Shown here one piece after another: positions 8,832 through 18,390 of a DNA stretch of 64,000 nucleotides. Where the stretch lies: assembly GCF_027594785.1 (NCBI RefSeq), contig NZ_CP075584.1, forward strand, positions 2,976,001 to 3,040,000, written 5' to 3'. Numbering within the stretch: position 1 is the stretch's first letter; the number at the start of each line of letters is the position of its first letter. The position numbers were made by a program, and so were the translations under genes. This DNA is from Cryobacterium breve (GTDB lineage Bacteria; Actinomycetota; Actinomycetes; Actinomycetales; Microbacteriaceae). The notes under the pieces were generated by a model. That model ran no database searches. It had not been told where the DNA came from and was given only the letters and a program-made list of their open reading frames with translations.

Positions 8832-9014
8832 ACCATGGGCTAATGATTTGTCACCATGTTGACTAATCCAGTGACATTTATGAAATACTGGAAGCCATGG
8901 ATTGACCCTCCCTTCGCCGGATCAAGACACCAGCCCACGGTCGCGAAGTCGTACGATTTCACGTCGACGAGTTCGCCCACAGGAAATTCACACGGATCGG
9001 CTGAACACACCACA

Positions 9015-11921
9015 ATGACGAACTACAACTTCTTCTCCACTCCCTCTCTCCCCAGGCCCACCGTCACGGAACACGACGCGACAGCCGTCGCCAGGGATCT
9101 CTTTCACCTGACCGGAGACATCACCGAACTGGGAAGTCAACAGGACCGCAATTTCCTCATCGATGACGGCGAGACGCGTTGGCTCCTCAAATTCTCCAAT
9201 CCAGCGTTCTCCGCCCAGGAGCTCGAGGCCCAGGATGCTGCCGCCGAACGTGTGTGCCTGGCCGGAATCGACGTTCCTCGAAGCGTTCCGTCACGCGACG
9301 GAACCGCGATCCGGATCGTTCATGTCGGCGACGTCGACCTCCACGTCCGACTCCTGAGCTTCGTCGAAGGGGATGCGCTCACCAGTCGCGGTGCTCTTTC
9401 AGTCGAGGAAGCCCGCTCCCTGGGCCACACTGCCGGCCGTCTCGCCGCTTCCCTCGACGAATTCGTCCACCCCGGCACCGAGCGAGTCACCCAATGGAAT
9501 CTCCGGATCGCGACGCAGGTCGTGCAGATGTACCTGCCGCACGTGCCGGACCCTGTTCGCCGTGAGCGCGTTCGAGAGGCCGCGGCGCACGCGCAGGCGG
9601 CACTGCAACCGCTCAGTGACACGCTGCGATCGCAGCCCATCCACGGTGACATCACCGATGACAACGTCGTCACCCGGCACGGCAGTAAGCTCGGTGTCAT
9701 CGACTTCGGCGACATCGCCGACAGCTGGGTCGTCGCCGAACTGGCTGTCACCTGCGCATCCATCCTTCACCACAACCCGCGAACACCGTTGATCATCCTC
9801 GAGACGATCGCCGCGTTCGTCACGCATACGCCGTTGACGGACGACGAGCTCGCTGCGCTCTGGGCCCTCATCGTCCTCAGGGCCTGCGTCCTCGTTGTCA
9901 GCGGCGAGCAGCAGGTCGCCGTTGACGACGCGAACCACTATGCGTCAGAGAATCGTGACCACGAATGGATCTCATTCGAAGTCGCTGAGGGCCTTGACGC
10001 TCAGCAGATGTGCGCGTTGATTAGAGCTCGCGTGCGCCTCGATCGGCGCAGCGCCATCGATCGCCCCGAGGCTCTCCTCCTCCAGGCGGCCCCCCTGTCC
10101 GTCCTGGACTTCTCCGTCACCAATCCGGAACTCAGGGACGGGATCTGGATGGGCGACGATTCCGAGGCCGCCCTCGCCGCGGCGGTCTTCCGAACGTCAG
10201 GCACCGCTGTCACGCGCTACGGCGAGTTCCGGCTGACGCGCGCGAAGCTGCATCACACCGGGGAAACTGCGACGCTGGCGCTCGGTGTCGAGGTGGTGAC
10301 TGCACCCGGAACGGTCTTCTCTGCGCCGGTCGACGGCGCAGTGCGCATCGAGGGCGACGCACTGGTGCTGGAAGCGAGCGGGTACGAGATCTGGCTCACC
10401 GGGCTCGAACCCCTGGCGCCGGGTCGCGTGAGCGCAGGGCAGCGGATCGGCACGGCTCGCGTCGACACGGCACGGCCCGAAGCTCCCGTCCACGTCAGGG
10501 TCCAACTGTCACGACTAGCGGGCATCCGCCCGGCCTTCTTCGCTACTCCTGCTGAAGCCGAGATCTGGCAGCGGGTCTGTCCAGACCCCTCCCCGCTTTT
10601 CGGCATCGACCTTGCCGCACCGGAACTGCTGTCCGGGGATGTTCTCGAGCGGCGTGCAGCGACGTTCGCCGAAGTCCAGGAGCACTACTACACGGAGCCC
10701 CCGGAAATTGAACGCGGGTGGCGGGAACACCTCATCGACGTGCACGCTCAGTGCTATCTCGACCTGGTGAACAACGTCGCACTTGCCGGACACGCCCATC
10801 CCCGGTTGGTCACAGCCGTGAGCAATCAATGGTCGCTGCTGAACACCAACTCCCGTTTCAACTACAGTGCGTTGCCGCGTTTCACGGAACGGCTCGTGGC
10901 CCTGGCTCCAGACGGTCTGGACACCGTCTTCCTCGTGAACAGCGGCAGCGAAGCGGTCGATCTCGCGCTGCGACTGGCGACGACCTACACCGGGAATGAT
11001 GGCGTCCTTGCCTTCCAGGAGGCGTACCACGGCTGGACGGTGGGAGCCGACGCCGTCTCATCCTCGATCGGAGACAACCCGCGTGCGCGGGAAACCCGGC
11101 CGGACTGGGTGCACGTCATCGATGCGCCCCACCCCTTCCGCGGCACACACCGCGGCGCCGATTCGGCCGCCCGCTACCTCGAAGATCTCGAAGCCACACT
11201 CGGAGCGCTCGACGACGCAGGAACTCGCCTTGCGGCCTTCATCGGGGAACCGGTCTTCGGAAATGCCGGGGGAGTGCTCTTGCCTGACGGATACCTGGCC
11301 GGCGTTTTCGAGAAGGTGAGAGCCAGAGGCGGGCTCACCATTTCCGATGAGGTGCAGGTCGGATACGGTCGCCTCGGAGAGTATTTCTGGGGGGTCGACC
11401 AGCAGGGGGTCACACCGGACATCATCACGATTGCCAAGGGCATGGGCAATGGCCAGCCACTCGGCGCCGTGATCACACGTCGTGACATCGCCGAGAAATT
11501 CGCCGAAGAGGGCAGCCTGTTCTCCTCCGCCGGTGGAAGCCCGGTCAGCTGCATCGTTGGGCTGACCGTGCTCGACATCCTCCACGACGAAGGCCTGCAG
11601 GAGAACGCACGCACTGTCGGAGGCGACCTGAAAGCCAAGCTCCTCAGGCTCAAGGGTCGGCACGACATCATCGGCGCTGTGCACGGACTGGGCCTCTATC
11701 TGGGCGTCGAGCTCGTCCGTGACCTCGATACCCTCGAACCGGCCTCAGTGGAAGCGTCCGAGATCTGCGAGGAACTGCTGCGTGAGGGCTGCATTGTCCA
11801 GCCGACCGGAGACTACAAGAACGTCCTCAAAATCAAGCCGCCGATGAACATCACGACCGAGAGCGTCGACTTCTTCGTTGAGGCACTCGATCGGGTCCTG
11901 TCCGCACGGAGCAGGCGCTGA
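9015..11921 (+). CDS. Fusion: APH/hydroxylysine-kinase-like kinase + degenerate M23-like domain + class III PLP enzyme
   Basis: A 968-residue three-part protein. Residues 1-340 are an aminoglycoside-phosphotransferase-fold kinase with IHGDITDDNVV (catalytic Asp, about 208) and GVIDFGDIAD. Residues about 410-500 resemble a LytM/M23 beta domain (VFSAPVDGAVRI, LAPGRVSAGQRIGTARVD, VHVRVQLS), but the zinc-binding histidines are absent. Residues about 520-968 are a class III aminotransferase fold with NSGSEAVDLALRLA, ISDEVQVGYGRLG and the PLP lysine in IAKGMGNGQPLGAV (about 807). Related eukaryotic pairs are hydroxylysine kinase and phosphohydroxylysine or phosphoethanolamine phospho-lyase, so a phosphorylate-then-eliminate route on an amino alcohol is likely. 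ATG 9015 is preferred to 8856 because homology begins there. Confidence 0.85.
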   Translation: MTNYNFFSTPSLPRPTVTEHDATAVARDLFHLTGDITELGSQQDRNFLIDDGETRWLLKFSNPAFSAQELEAQDAAAERVCLAGIDVPRSVPSRDGTAIRIVHVGDVDLHVRLLSFVEGDALTSRGALSVEEARSLGHTAGRLAASLDEFVHPGTERVTQWNLRIATQVVQMYLPHVPDPVRRERVREAAAHAQAALQPLSDTLRSQPIHGDITDDNVVTRHGSKLGVIDFGDIADSWVVAELAVTCASILHHNPRTPLIILETIAAFVTHTPLTDDELAALWALIVLRACVLVVSGEQQVAVDDANHYASENRDHEWISFEVAEGLDAQQMCALIRARVRLDRRSAIDRPEALLLQAAPLSVLDFSVTNPELRDGIWMGDDSEAALAAAVFRTSGTAVTRYGEFRLTRAKLHHTGETATLALGVEVVTAPGTVFSAPVDGAVRIEGDALVLEASGYEIWLTGLEPLAPGRVSAGQRIGTARVDTARPEAPVHVRVQLSRLAGIRPAFFATPAEAEIWQRVCPDPSPLFGIDLAAPELLSGDVLERRAATFAEVQEHYYTEPPEIERGWREHLIDVHAQCYLDLVNNVALAGHAHPRLVTAVSNQWSLLNTNSRFNYSALPRFTERLVALAPDGLDTVFLVNSGSEAVDLALRLATTYTGNDGVLAFQEAYHGWTVGADAVSSSIGDNPRARETRPDWVHVIDAPHPFRGTHRGADSAARYLEDLEATLGALDDAGTRLAAFIGEPVFGNAGGVLLPDGYLAGVFEKVRARGGLTISDEVQVGYGRLGEYFWGVDQQGVTPDIITIAKGMGNGQPLGAVITRRDIAEKFAEEGSLFSSAGGSPVSCIVGLTVLDILHDEGLQENARTVGGDLKAKLLRLKGRHDIIGAVHGLGLYLGVELVRDLDTLEPASVEASEICEELLREGCIVQPTGDYKNVLKIKPPMNITTESVDFFVEALDRVLSARSRR

Positions 11922-11926
11922 CCCGG

Positions 11927-12410
11927 CTATCTGGTACCCCACGTGAATCGATGGGTGTGGATGTTGTAATACGAGAACGTCTCACAGCGCGAGACTCCCG
12001 GGATCGTGCGGATGCGCCCGTTGATCAATTCGAGGAGTGCGTCAGCGTTGACGGCGATGACCTCGACGAGCAGGTCGTATGAGCCCGCACCGATGACCAG
12101 ATAGATCACCCCTTCCAGGGCGCCGATTGCGTCAGCGACTGCGTGCACGTCGCCCTCAACCGACAGGTGCAGCATCGCCATTCGCTCGTACCCCAGCTTG
12201 AGCGGGTCGGTGACCCCGACGACCTGGACGATCTCACGTTCCTCGAGCCGGCGCACACGAAGACGAGCCCCGCCGGCCGAGAGTCCGACCTGGGCGCCCA
12301 GGCTCCGCGTACGTCATTCGTCCATCAGTCTGGAGAGCGACGATCAGAGACCGATCGATCGCATCGAGCCCATCGTCGGGCAGCACCGCTTCGGCGTCAT
12401 TGTCTGCCAT
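11927..12410 (-). CDS. Lrp/AsnC-family transcriptional regulator, one frameshift
   Basis: A 160-residue regulator after removing one base: GAGCCTG at 12300-12304 should read GAGCTG, restoring TYAELGAQVGLSAGGARLRV across the helix-turn-helix. The N-terminal HTH spans about residues 15-60 (DAIDRSLIVALQTDGRMTYA at its front). The C-terminal RAM ligand domain contains EGDVHAVADAIGALEGVIYL and GAGSYDLLVEVIAVNADALL. It converges on the kinase/PLP fusion gene with only 5 bp between stops. The pairing suggests it responds to the amino acid or amine handled by that enzyme; this is inference from position only. Confidence 0.85.
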
Positions 12411-12434
12411 GGATTCCCCTGTCGTGTGAACGCG

Positions 12435-12451
12435 GTACGAACGTCTCGTAC
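12435..12451. promoter_or_regulatory. Dyad upstream of the Lrp gene
   Basis: GTACGA, 5 nt, TCGTAC: perfect 6-bp arms, 25 bp upstream of the Lrp start at 12410. The position suits an autoregulatory site. Confidence 0.45.
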
Positions 12452-12550
12452 GACGGTAGCGCGTCCGTCGCTCTGCTGCGTGAGCGGACAGATCCTCAGG
12501 TGCGAGACGTCTCCTCTGATGCCCAGGGCGGTTTCGGGACGCCGCGCGGC

Positions 12551-13993
12551 TCAGGGGGCGGCGTGGGCCTCGAGGAACTCGTAGACCTCGGTGTCGTCGA
12601 CGCCCGGGAAGGTGCCGCTCGGCAAAGGGGAGAGCACGTGCGCGTGCAGGCGGGCGCTCGGCCAGGCGTGGCCGGCCCAGTGCGCGGCCAGGTCGGACGC
12701 CGGCCGGCGGCAGCAGGACTCGTCCGGGCAGCGCGACACGGCTCGCTGCACGGTCTCGCGGCCGCGGAACCACTTGGCGTGCACGAACGGCACCCCGACG
12801 CTGATCGAGAACTCGCCACCATCCGCCGCCCCGGTCTGCGTCGCCGACCAGAAGGTGCCTGCCGGTGTGTCGGTGTACTGGTAGAACTCGGTGGTGCGGT
12901 TGGTATGGGTGAAGGCGCTGCGGGCGCTCCACTGCTTGCAGACGAACTGGCCCTCGATCGAACCCGTGACATCGACCGGCAGTGGCAGGCCGTCGTTCTC
13001 GTAGCCCTTCTGCAGGGCGCCGTCGCCGGTGACCCTGAGGAAATGCAGCGGCATGTCGAGGTGCGAGGTCGCGAGGTTGGTCAGCCGGAGGGCTGCGGCC
13101 TCGTGGGTCACGCCGAAGGCGTCACGGAAGTCCTCGACCGAGAGCTCGCGCTCGCGTTTCGCGCGCGCGAGGAAGGCCACGGATGCGGCGGGTGGCATCA
13201 GGCACGCGGCGGCGAAGTAGTTGATCTGCAGTCTCTGCCAGAGGAACTCGGCGTAGCTCGCCGGGCGTTCGTGCCCGAGCAGCCGGTGTCCCATCGCCTG
13301 GAGCGCCATCGACCGCAGCCCGTGGCCGCCGGGGATCGACGCCGGTGGCAGGTAGATCCGGTGGTTGACGAGGTCGGTCACCGAGCGGGTCGAGTTCGGC
13401 AGGTCGTTGACATAGATCAGGCTGAAGCCGAGCTGCTCGGCCATCACGCTCACCTCGCGATGCGTGAGCGCACCGGAGACGTGGCCGGATGCCCGCACCC
13501 GGTCCTCGGCCAGCTGTTCGATGTCGGGCATGTAGTTGTTCTGCTCGCGCATGAGCTCGCGCAGCTCGGTGTTCGCCCGCCTGGCCTCTTCCGGCGTCGC
13601 GATCGCCTCGCTCGCCCGCCGCGCCAGCTCACGGTGCAACCCGATCAGCGACTCGAGGGCCGCGACCGGCATGCCCTTGGTGACCTTGACCTCGGGCAGG
13701 CCGAGCGCGCCGTAGAGCGGGTTCTTCTGCGCCCGCGTGAGCTCGATCTCGAGGGCGGCCCGCCGGTTCGGCGCCTCGCCGTTGAGCAGGTCGGCGATCG
13801 GAACGCCGAGCACGGTCGCGACGTCCTGCAGGATCGACAATTTCGGCTCCCGCCTGCCGTTTTCGATGAGCGACAGTTGGCTGCCCGCGAGCCCGACCTG
13901 CTCGCCGAGCTGGTCGAGGGTGAGGCCGCGCTCGCCGCGATAGTGGCGGATGCGCAGGCCCAGGGTGACGAGGTCGGAGGCTCGAGTTGGCAT
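12551..13993 (-). CDS. ramB: RamB/PrpR-type XRE regulator with IrrE-like and DUF2083 domains
   Basis: A 480-residue protein of the ScfR/RamB/PrpR group, which controls acetate, propionate and short-chain acyl metabolism in actinobacteria. Order: XRE helix-turn-helix (about 10-65; YRGERGLTLDQLGEQVGLAG then SQLSLIENGRREPK); IrrE/ImmA-like domain (about 180-330) with GHRLLGHERPASYAEFLW; C-terminal DUF2083 with the cluster RCPDESCC near residue 420. In M. tuberculosis PrpR an equivalent cysteine cluster holds an iron-sulfur centre. It is divergent from PEP carboxykinase across 187 bp, suggesting joint control of gluconeogenesis from acetate or propionate. RamB versus PrpR identity is not settled. 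Confidence 0.85.
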   Translation of the reverse strand: MPTRASDLVTLGLRIRHYRGERGLTLDQLGEQVGLAGSQLSLIENGRREPKLSILQDVATVLGVPIADLLNGEAPNRRAALEIELTRAQKNPLYGALGLPEVKVTKGMPVAALESLIGLHRELARRASEAIATPEEARRANTELRELMREQNNYMPDIEQLAEDRVRASGHVSGALTHREVSVMAEQLGFSLIYVNDLPNSTRSVTDLVNHRIYLPPASIPGGHGLRSMALQAMGHRLLGHERPASYAEFLWQRLQINYFAAACLMPPAASVAFLARAKRERELSVEDFRDAFGVTHEAAALRLTNLATSHLDMPLHFLRVTGDGALQKGYENDGLPLPVDVTGSIEGQFVCKQWSARSAFTHTNRTTEFYQYTDTPAGTFWSATQTGAADGGEFSISVGVPFVHAKWFRGRETVQRAVSRCPDESCCRRPASDLAAHWAGHAWPSARLHAHVLSPLPSGTFPGVDDTEVYEFLEAHAAP

Positions 13994-13995
13994 TC

Positions 13996-14030
13996 CTTAA
14001 CAATATCTAAAGAAGCACGATTCTTAACAA
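13996..14030. promoter_or_regulatory. Paired CTTAACAA direct repeats in the ramB/pckG gap
   Basis: CTTAACAA occurs at 13996-14003 and 14023-14030, 27 bp apart, in an AT-rich patch just upstream of the regulator gene. A TAGATAT -10-like box for ramB lies between them on the minus strand. They may be autoregulatory sites. Confidence 0.4.
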
Positions 14031-14180
14031 GAGTTTTTTGATCCGGGAGGGAAAATCGCGCGCATTCTGGTTCTGCAGCACAAAGTTACGGACGAAATGT
14101 CACCGAAGACAAGCCGGGCGGATGCTTCGATCACGACCGCAGGCATCCGCTGTACACCCCATACCGAGAAAGGCCAGGAG

Positions 14181-16032
14181 ATGACAATCGCCCACTTCCG
14201 AGTCACATCCAGCGGAAGCGATTCCGACGACACCGCCGGTACCACGGACCCCAACCTCCAGTCCTGGGTCGATTCCATCGCCCGGCTGACCCGGCCGGAC
14301 GAAGTGGTCTGGTGCGACGGGTCGAGCCGGGAGGCCGACGAACTCTCCAAGCAGGTCGTCACCGAGGGCAAGCTCATCAAGCTCAACCCCGAATGGCGCC
14401 CGAACAGCTACCTCGCCCGCACGAGCCCGTCCGACGTCGCCCGGGTCGAAGACCGCACCTTCATCTGCTCGACGGACCCCGACGACGCCGGCCCCACCAA
14501 CAACTGGGCCGACCCCGCCACGATGAAGGACGAGCCTGCGCGCCGTTTTCGCCGGCAGCATGCGCGGCCGCACGATGTACGTCGTGCCGTTCTCGATGGG
14601 CCCGCTCGGCGGCCCGATCTCCCAGCTCGGCGTCGAGATCACCGACTCGCCCTACGTCGTGCTCAACATGGGCATCATGACCCGCATGGGCAACGCCGTC
14701 CTCGAACTGATCGAGGCAGGAGCCCGCTGGGTGCAGACCATCCACAGCGTCGGCTACCCGCTCACGGATGCCGCGGGCGAGACCCGCCCCGACGTCACGT
14801 GGCCCTGCAACGACACCAAGTACATCGTGCAGTTCCCCGAGACCCGCGAGGTGTGGTCGTACGGCTCGGGCTACGGCGGCAACGCGCTGCTCTCGAAGAA
14901 GTCCTTCGCCCTGCGGATCGCGTCGGTGATGGCCCGCGACGAGGGCTGGCTCGCCGAGCACATGCTCCTGATCAAGGTCACCTCGCCGGAGGGACGCGCC
15001 GTTCACCTCGCCGGCGCCTTCCCCTCCGCCTGCGGCAAGACCAACCTCTCGATGCTGCGCCCGACCATCCCCGGCTGGTCCGTCGAGACCATCGGCGACG
15101 ACATCGCCTGGCTCCGCCCCGGCCCCGACGGCCGCCTCTGGGCGATCAACCCGGAGGCGGGCTTCTTCGGCGTCGCCCCCGGCACCGGAATCGAAACCAA
15201 CCCGACCGCGGTGCAGACCGTCTGGGGCAACACGATCTTCACGAACGTCGCCCTCCGCGACGACGGTGACGTCTGGTGGGAAGGCCTCACCGCGACCCCG
15301 CCGAGCCACCTGATCGACTGGGAGGGCAACGACTGGACGCCCTCGTCGCCGACGCCGGCCGCCCACCCGAACTCCCGCTTCACGGTCGCGGCGGCGCAAT
15401 GCCCCTCGATCTCCGACGACTGGGAGGCCGCGGGCGGCGTTCCGATCGACGCGATCCTCTTCGGCGGGCGGCGCGCCACGAACGTGCCCCTCGTCGCCCA
15501 GGCCCGCAGCTGGAAGCACGGCGTCTTCATGGGGGCGACGATCTCGTCCGAGAAGACCGCCGCCGCAGAGGGCACCGTCGGCGAACTCCGCCGCGACCCC
15601 TTCGCGATGCTCCCGTTCTGCGGCTACAACATGGCCGACTACTGGGCGCACTGGCTGAAGGTCGGCAAGGGCCTCGGCAGCCGCGCCCCCGAGATCTTCC
15701 AGGTCAACTGGTTCCGCAAGGGCGCGGACGGCAGCTTCCTCTGGCCCGGCTTCGGCGAGAACTCGCGGGTGATCGAGTGGATCGTGCGCCGCATCGAAGG
15801 GTCGACGGATGCCGTCGACACTCCGATCGGACGCCTCCCCGCCGCGGGCGCCCTGGACCTTGCCGGTCTCGACCTCTCGGACGAGACCGTGGAGCAGCTG
15901 TTCCACATCGACAAGACGAGCTGGCTCGCCGAGTGCGACCTCACCGAGGACTACTTCGCCCAGTTCGGCGACCGGGTCCCCGCTGCGTTGCTCGCCGAAC
16001 TCTCGAGCGTGCGCTACCACCTCAAGGGGTAG
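14181..16032 (+). CDS. pckG: Phosphoenolpyruvate carboxykinase (GTP), one frameshift
   Basis: A 616-residue GTP-dependent PEPCK that converts oxaloacetate plus GTP to PEP, CO2 and GDP, the first committed step of gluconeogenesis. [20 protein letters not shown] is the P-loop (kinase-1a) region with the reactive cysteine. [40 protein letters not shown] and [17 protein letters not shown] are all present. The frame breaks at 14533-14537, where GAGCCTG replaces GAGCTG; corrected, the protein runs [15 protein letters not shown]. The start ATG follows AAAGGCCAGGAG. It is divergent from ramB. Since this is a central enzyme, the break is more likely a sequence error than a lesion. Confidence 0.92.
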
Positions 16033-16070
16033 CGGCGGGCCGTCGGGGCCGGCCGGCAGCATCCGCTGCC

Positions 16071-16090
16071 CGGCCCGGCCCGGCCCGGCC
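16071..16090. repeat. Pentanucleotide microsatellite (CGGCC)4
   Basis: Four exact CGGCC units plus degenerate flanking copies, in the 67-bp gap between the convergent pckG and TetR genes. Confidence 0.7.
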
Positions 16091-16099
16091 CGCCCCGGC

Positions 16100-16672
16100 T
16101 CAGGGGGCGATGAGTTTGCGGGCCGCGGCGACCGCTGCGGCCCGGCGGCGTTCGCGCACGGATGCCTCCGGCGCGCTGCCCGGGGCCGGGAACACCCCGG
16201 GGGAGTGCACCCACGACGTCGCGAGCGAGAAGACGAGGGTGACGAGGTCTTCCGGATCCCAGCTGGGGTCGATCTCGCCGCGGGCCTGGGCCGCGGCGAT
16301 CGCGCACGCCTCCGGGCCGTTGCGCCACTCCGAGGTCGTCGGCAGCAGCGCGGCGGCGCCCTCGAGCCTGGCCCAGTCGAGCATCCGCGAGTGTTCGGGG
16401 TATTCGACGACGTGGTCGAAGACCCGGCCGACGAATCCGGGCAGGTCGTTCGTGTCCATCGGGATGGCGGCCATCACGTCGCGCCGGTTCACCTCGAGCA
16501 CCGCCGTGAACAGGCTGCCCTTGTCGCCGAAATAGGCGTAGAGACGCTCCTTGCTCGCCTTTGCGGCCGTGGCGATGCGGTCGACGCGCGCGCCGGCGAG
16601 GCCGTACCGGGCGAACTCGGCCTGGGCTGCATCGAGAATTCGTTCGCGGGTCGCTTCGCCGTCACTCCTCAT
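16100..16672 (-). CDS. TetR-family transcriptional regulator
   Basis: A 190-residue repressor. The N-terminal HTH spans about residues 7-52 (RERILDAAQAEFARYGLAGA followed by TAAKASKERLYAYFGDKGSL). The C-terminal domain resembles TetR_C_35-like members that control efflux pumps (EYPEHSRMLDWARLEG). ATG at 16672 (MRSDGEATRERIL) is preferred over an upstream in-frame start because the HTH then begins at the usual distance. It is divergent from the DHA2 transporter gene with 57 bp between starts, the classic arrangement for a repressor of its neighbouring efflux pump. The inducer is unknown. Confidence 0.86.
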   Translation of the reverse strand: MRSDGEATRERILDAAQAEFARYGLAGARVDRIATAAKASKERLYAYFGDKGSLFTAVLEVNRRDVMAAIPMDTNDLPGFVGRVFDHVVEYPEHSRMLDWARLEGAAALLPTTSEWRNGPEACAIAAAQARGEIDPSWDPEDLVTLVFSLATSWVHSPGVFPAPGSAPEASVRERRRAAAVAAARKLIAP

Positions 16673-16692
16673 GACTAAGATCATACCTATCC

Positions 16693-16708
16693 CAACCAAC
16701 TAGTTCGT
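16693..16708. promoter_or_regulatory. Candidate TetR operator
   Basis: An imperfect palindrome centred on the perfect octamer AACTAGTT (16698-16705), lying midway between the divergent TetR and DHA2 transporter starts. Confidence 0.5.
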
Positions 16709-16729
16709 TTGAATAGGATTTCTGTCTCG

Positions 16730-18221
16730 ATGAGTTCCCCTGCTCCTGCTGTCTCCGTCTCTTCCCCGCCCCTGTCCGATCCCGCCGCGCACCCGCGCCG
16801 CTGGTGGCTCCTCGCCGTGCTGGCACTGGCCCAGCTCATGGTCGTGCTCGACGGCACCATCGTCAACATCGCCCTGCCGAAGGCCCAGATTGCCCTCGCC
16901 ATGAGCGACGGCGACCGCACCTGGGTCGTCACGATCTACGCGCTCGCCTTCGGCTCGCTTCTGCTGCTCGGCGGCCGCATCGCCGACTACTGGGGCCGCA
17001 AGCGCTCCTTCCTCGTCGGGATGGCCGGGTTCGCACTGGCATCCATGGTCGGCGGCCTCGCCGACACCACCACCCAGCTGTTGATCGCCCGTGGCCTCCA
17101 GGGCGCGTTCGCGGCCCTGCTCGCCCCGGCCTCGCTCGCGATCCTCACCATCACGTTCCCCGGCGGCACGGACCGGATCAAGGCCTTCGCCGTTTACGGC
17201 GCGATCGGAGGCGGTGGAGCGGCCGTCGGCCTCGTGCTCGGCGGCGTGCTCACCGAGTTCACCAGCTGGAACTGGTGCCTGCTCGTGAACGTGCCGATCG
17301 CCCTCGTCGCAATCCTCGCGGCGATCCCGCTGATGGAGGAGAGCCGAGCGCACGGAAACACCCGCTACGACCTGCCCGGCGTGATCCTCATCGTCACCGG
17401 CCTCGCCTCCCTCGTCTATGGCTTCAGCCAGGCCGAGAACGGCTGGGGTCGGGTCGAGACGATCGGCTTCCTCGCCCTCGGCGTCGTGCTGCTCGTGGCC
17501 TTCGTCGTCGTCGAGGCCCGGGCAACGAACCCGCTGCTGCCGCTCCGGGTCGTCACCGACCGGGTCCGTGGCGGCGCCTTCCTGGTCTCGTTGCTCACCG
17601 GTGCGAGCCTTCTCGGCGGCCTGTTCTTCCTCACCCTGTACTTCCAGATCGTGCTCGGCTACTCGCCGCTCCGCTCCGGGCTCGCCTCGCTCCCGATGAC
17701 CGCGACCATCATGGTCTGCGCGACCGCGCTCTCCGGCATCCTGCCGAAGGTCGGCGTGCGCCTGCCCCTGACGATCGGCCCGGTCATCGCCGCAGCCGGG
17801 CTCGCCTGGTTGTCCTTCGTCACCGTCCACGACGACTACGTGCTGCGGGTGCTGCCGGGTGTCATCCTGCTCGGCATTGGACTCGCCGCCATCTTCGTGC
17901 CGCTGCAGAACGTCGCCCTCGCCGGCATCGACGCGCACGACGCCGGCGTGGCCAGTGCCGCCGTCTCCGCGACGCAGCAGATCGGCGGGTCGATCGGCAC
18001 CGCCTTGTTCACCGCCCTGTACACGGCCGCGATCTCGAGCGACCTGGCATCGAACCCGGTGACGCCGACCGTTCAGGCTCGACGCCTTTGTGAGCGGGTA
18101 TTCGGTCGCCTTCCTCTGGGCGGCCGGGCTGATCCTGCTTGCCGCCCCGATCTCGTTCTTCATGATCAAGCATTCGAAGGCGGACCTCGTCGGCGCCCCC
18201 GAGATCGTGCACCTGGGCTGA
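16730..18221 (+). CDS. DHA2-family (EmrB/QacA-type) MFS efflux transporter, one frameshift
   Basis: A 496-residue, 14-helix drug:H+ antiporter. LAQLMVVLDGTIVNIALPKA is motif D1 of TM1, GGRIADYWGRKRSFLVG is motif A in the 2-3 loop, and the GAIGGGGAAVGLVLGGVL region is motif C of TM5. The frame shifts at 18077-18081, where CAGGCTC replaces CAGCTC; the corrected end is PTVQLDAFVSGYSVAFLWAA and the stop is at 18219-18221. The start at 16730 is chosen over a TTG 21 nt upstream because an AGGATT box precedes it. Its substrate is unknown; the divergent TetR gene is the likely regulator. Confidence 0.88.
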
Positions 18222-18270
18222 CCCGCCGGTCACGGATGACCCCGGCAGCGGAGCGTGCCGGGCCAGTGAT

Positions 18271-18366
18271 GGGGCTAACTCAGGAGATCTGCCGGGCTGC
18301 GCAGCCGGGGCCGCGGAATAGTGCGGCGGTTCCGACCAACCGGTGCGGATTTCCTGAGTTAGCCCC
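18271..18366. repeat. CTAACTCAGGA-family inverted-repeat element, copy 2
   Basis: Arms GGGGCTAACTCAGGA (18271-18285) and its exact complement (18352-18366). The 66-nt centre is GC-rich with AATAGTGCGG. It lies between two same-strand genes and ends 12 bp before the mannosidase -10 box. Confidence 0.9.
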
Positions 18367-18378
18367 CGGGGGCGGTCG

Positions 18379-18384
18379 TAGGAT
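18379..18384 (+). promoter_or_regulatory. -10 box of a leaderless promoter (alpha-mannosidase)
   Basis: TAGGAT, 6 nt, then ATG at 18391. The -35 region would fall inside the right arm of the inverted-repeat element just upstream. Confidence 0.6.
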
Positions 18385-18390
18385 GCTGGC

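Noticed and set aside
12143..14041. Long plus-strand open frame opposite the Lrp and RamB genes
   Set aside because: It is a GC-driven shadow of genuine minus-strand genes and has no recognisable motifs.
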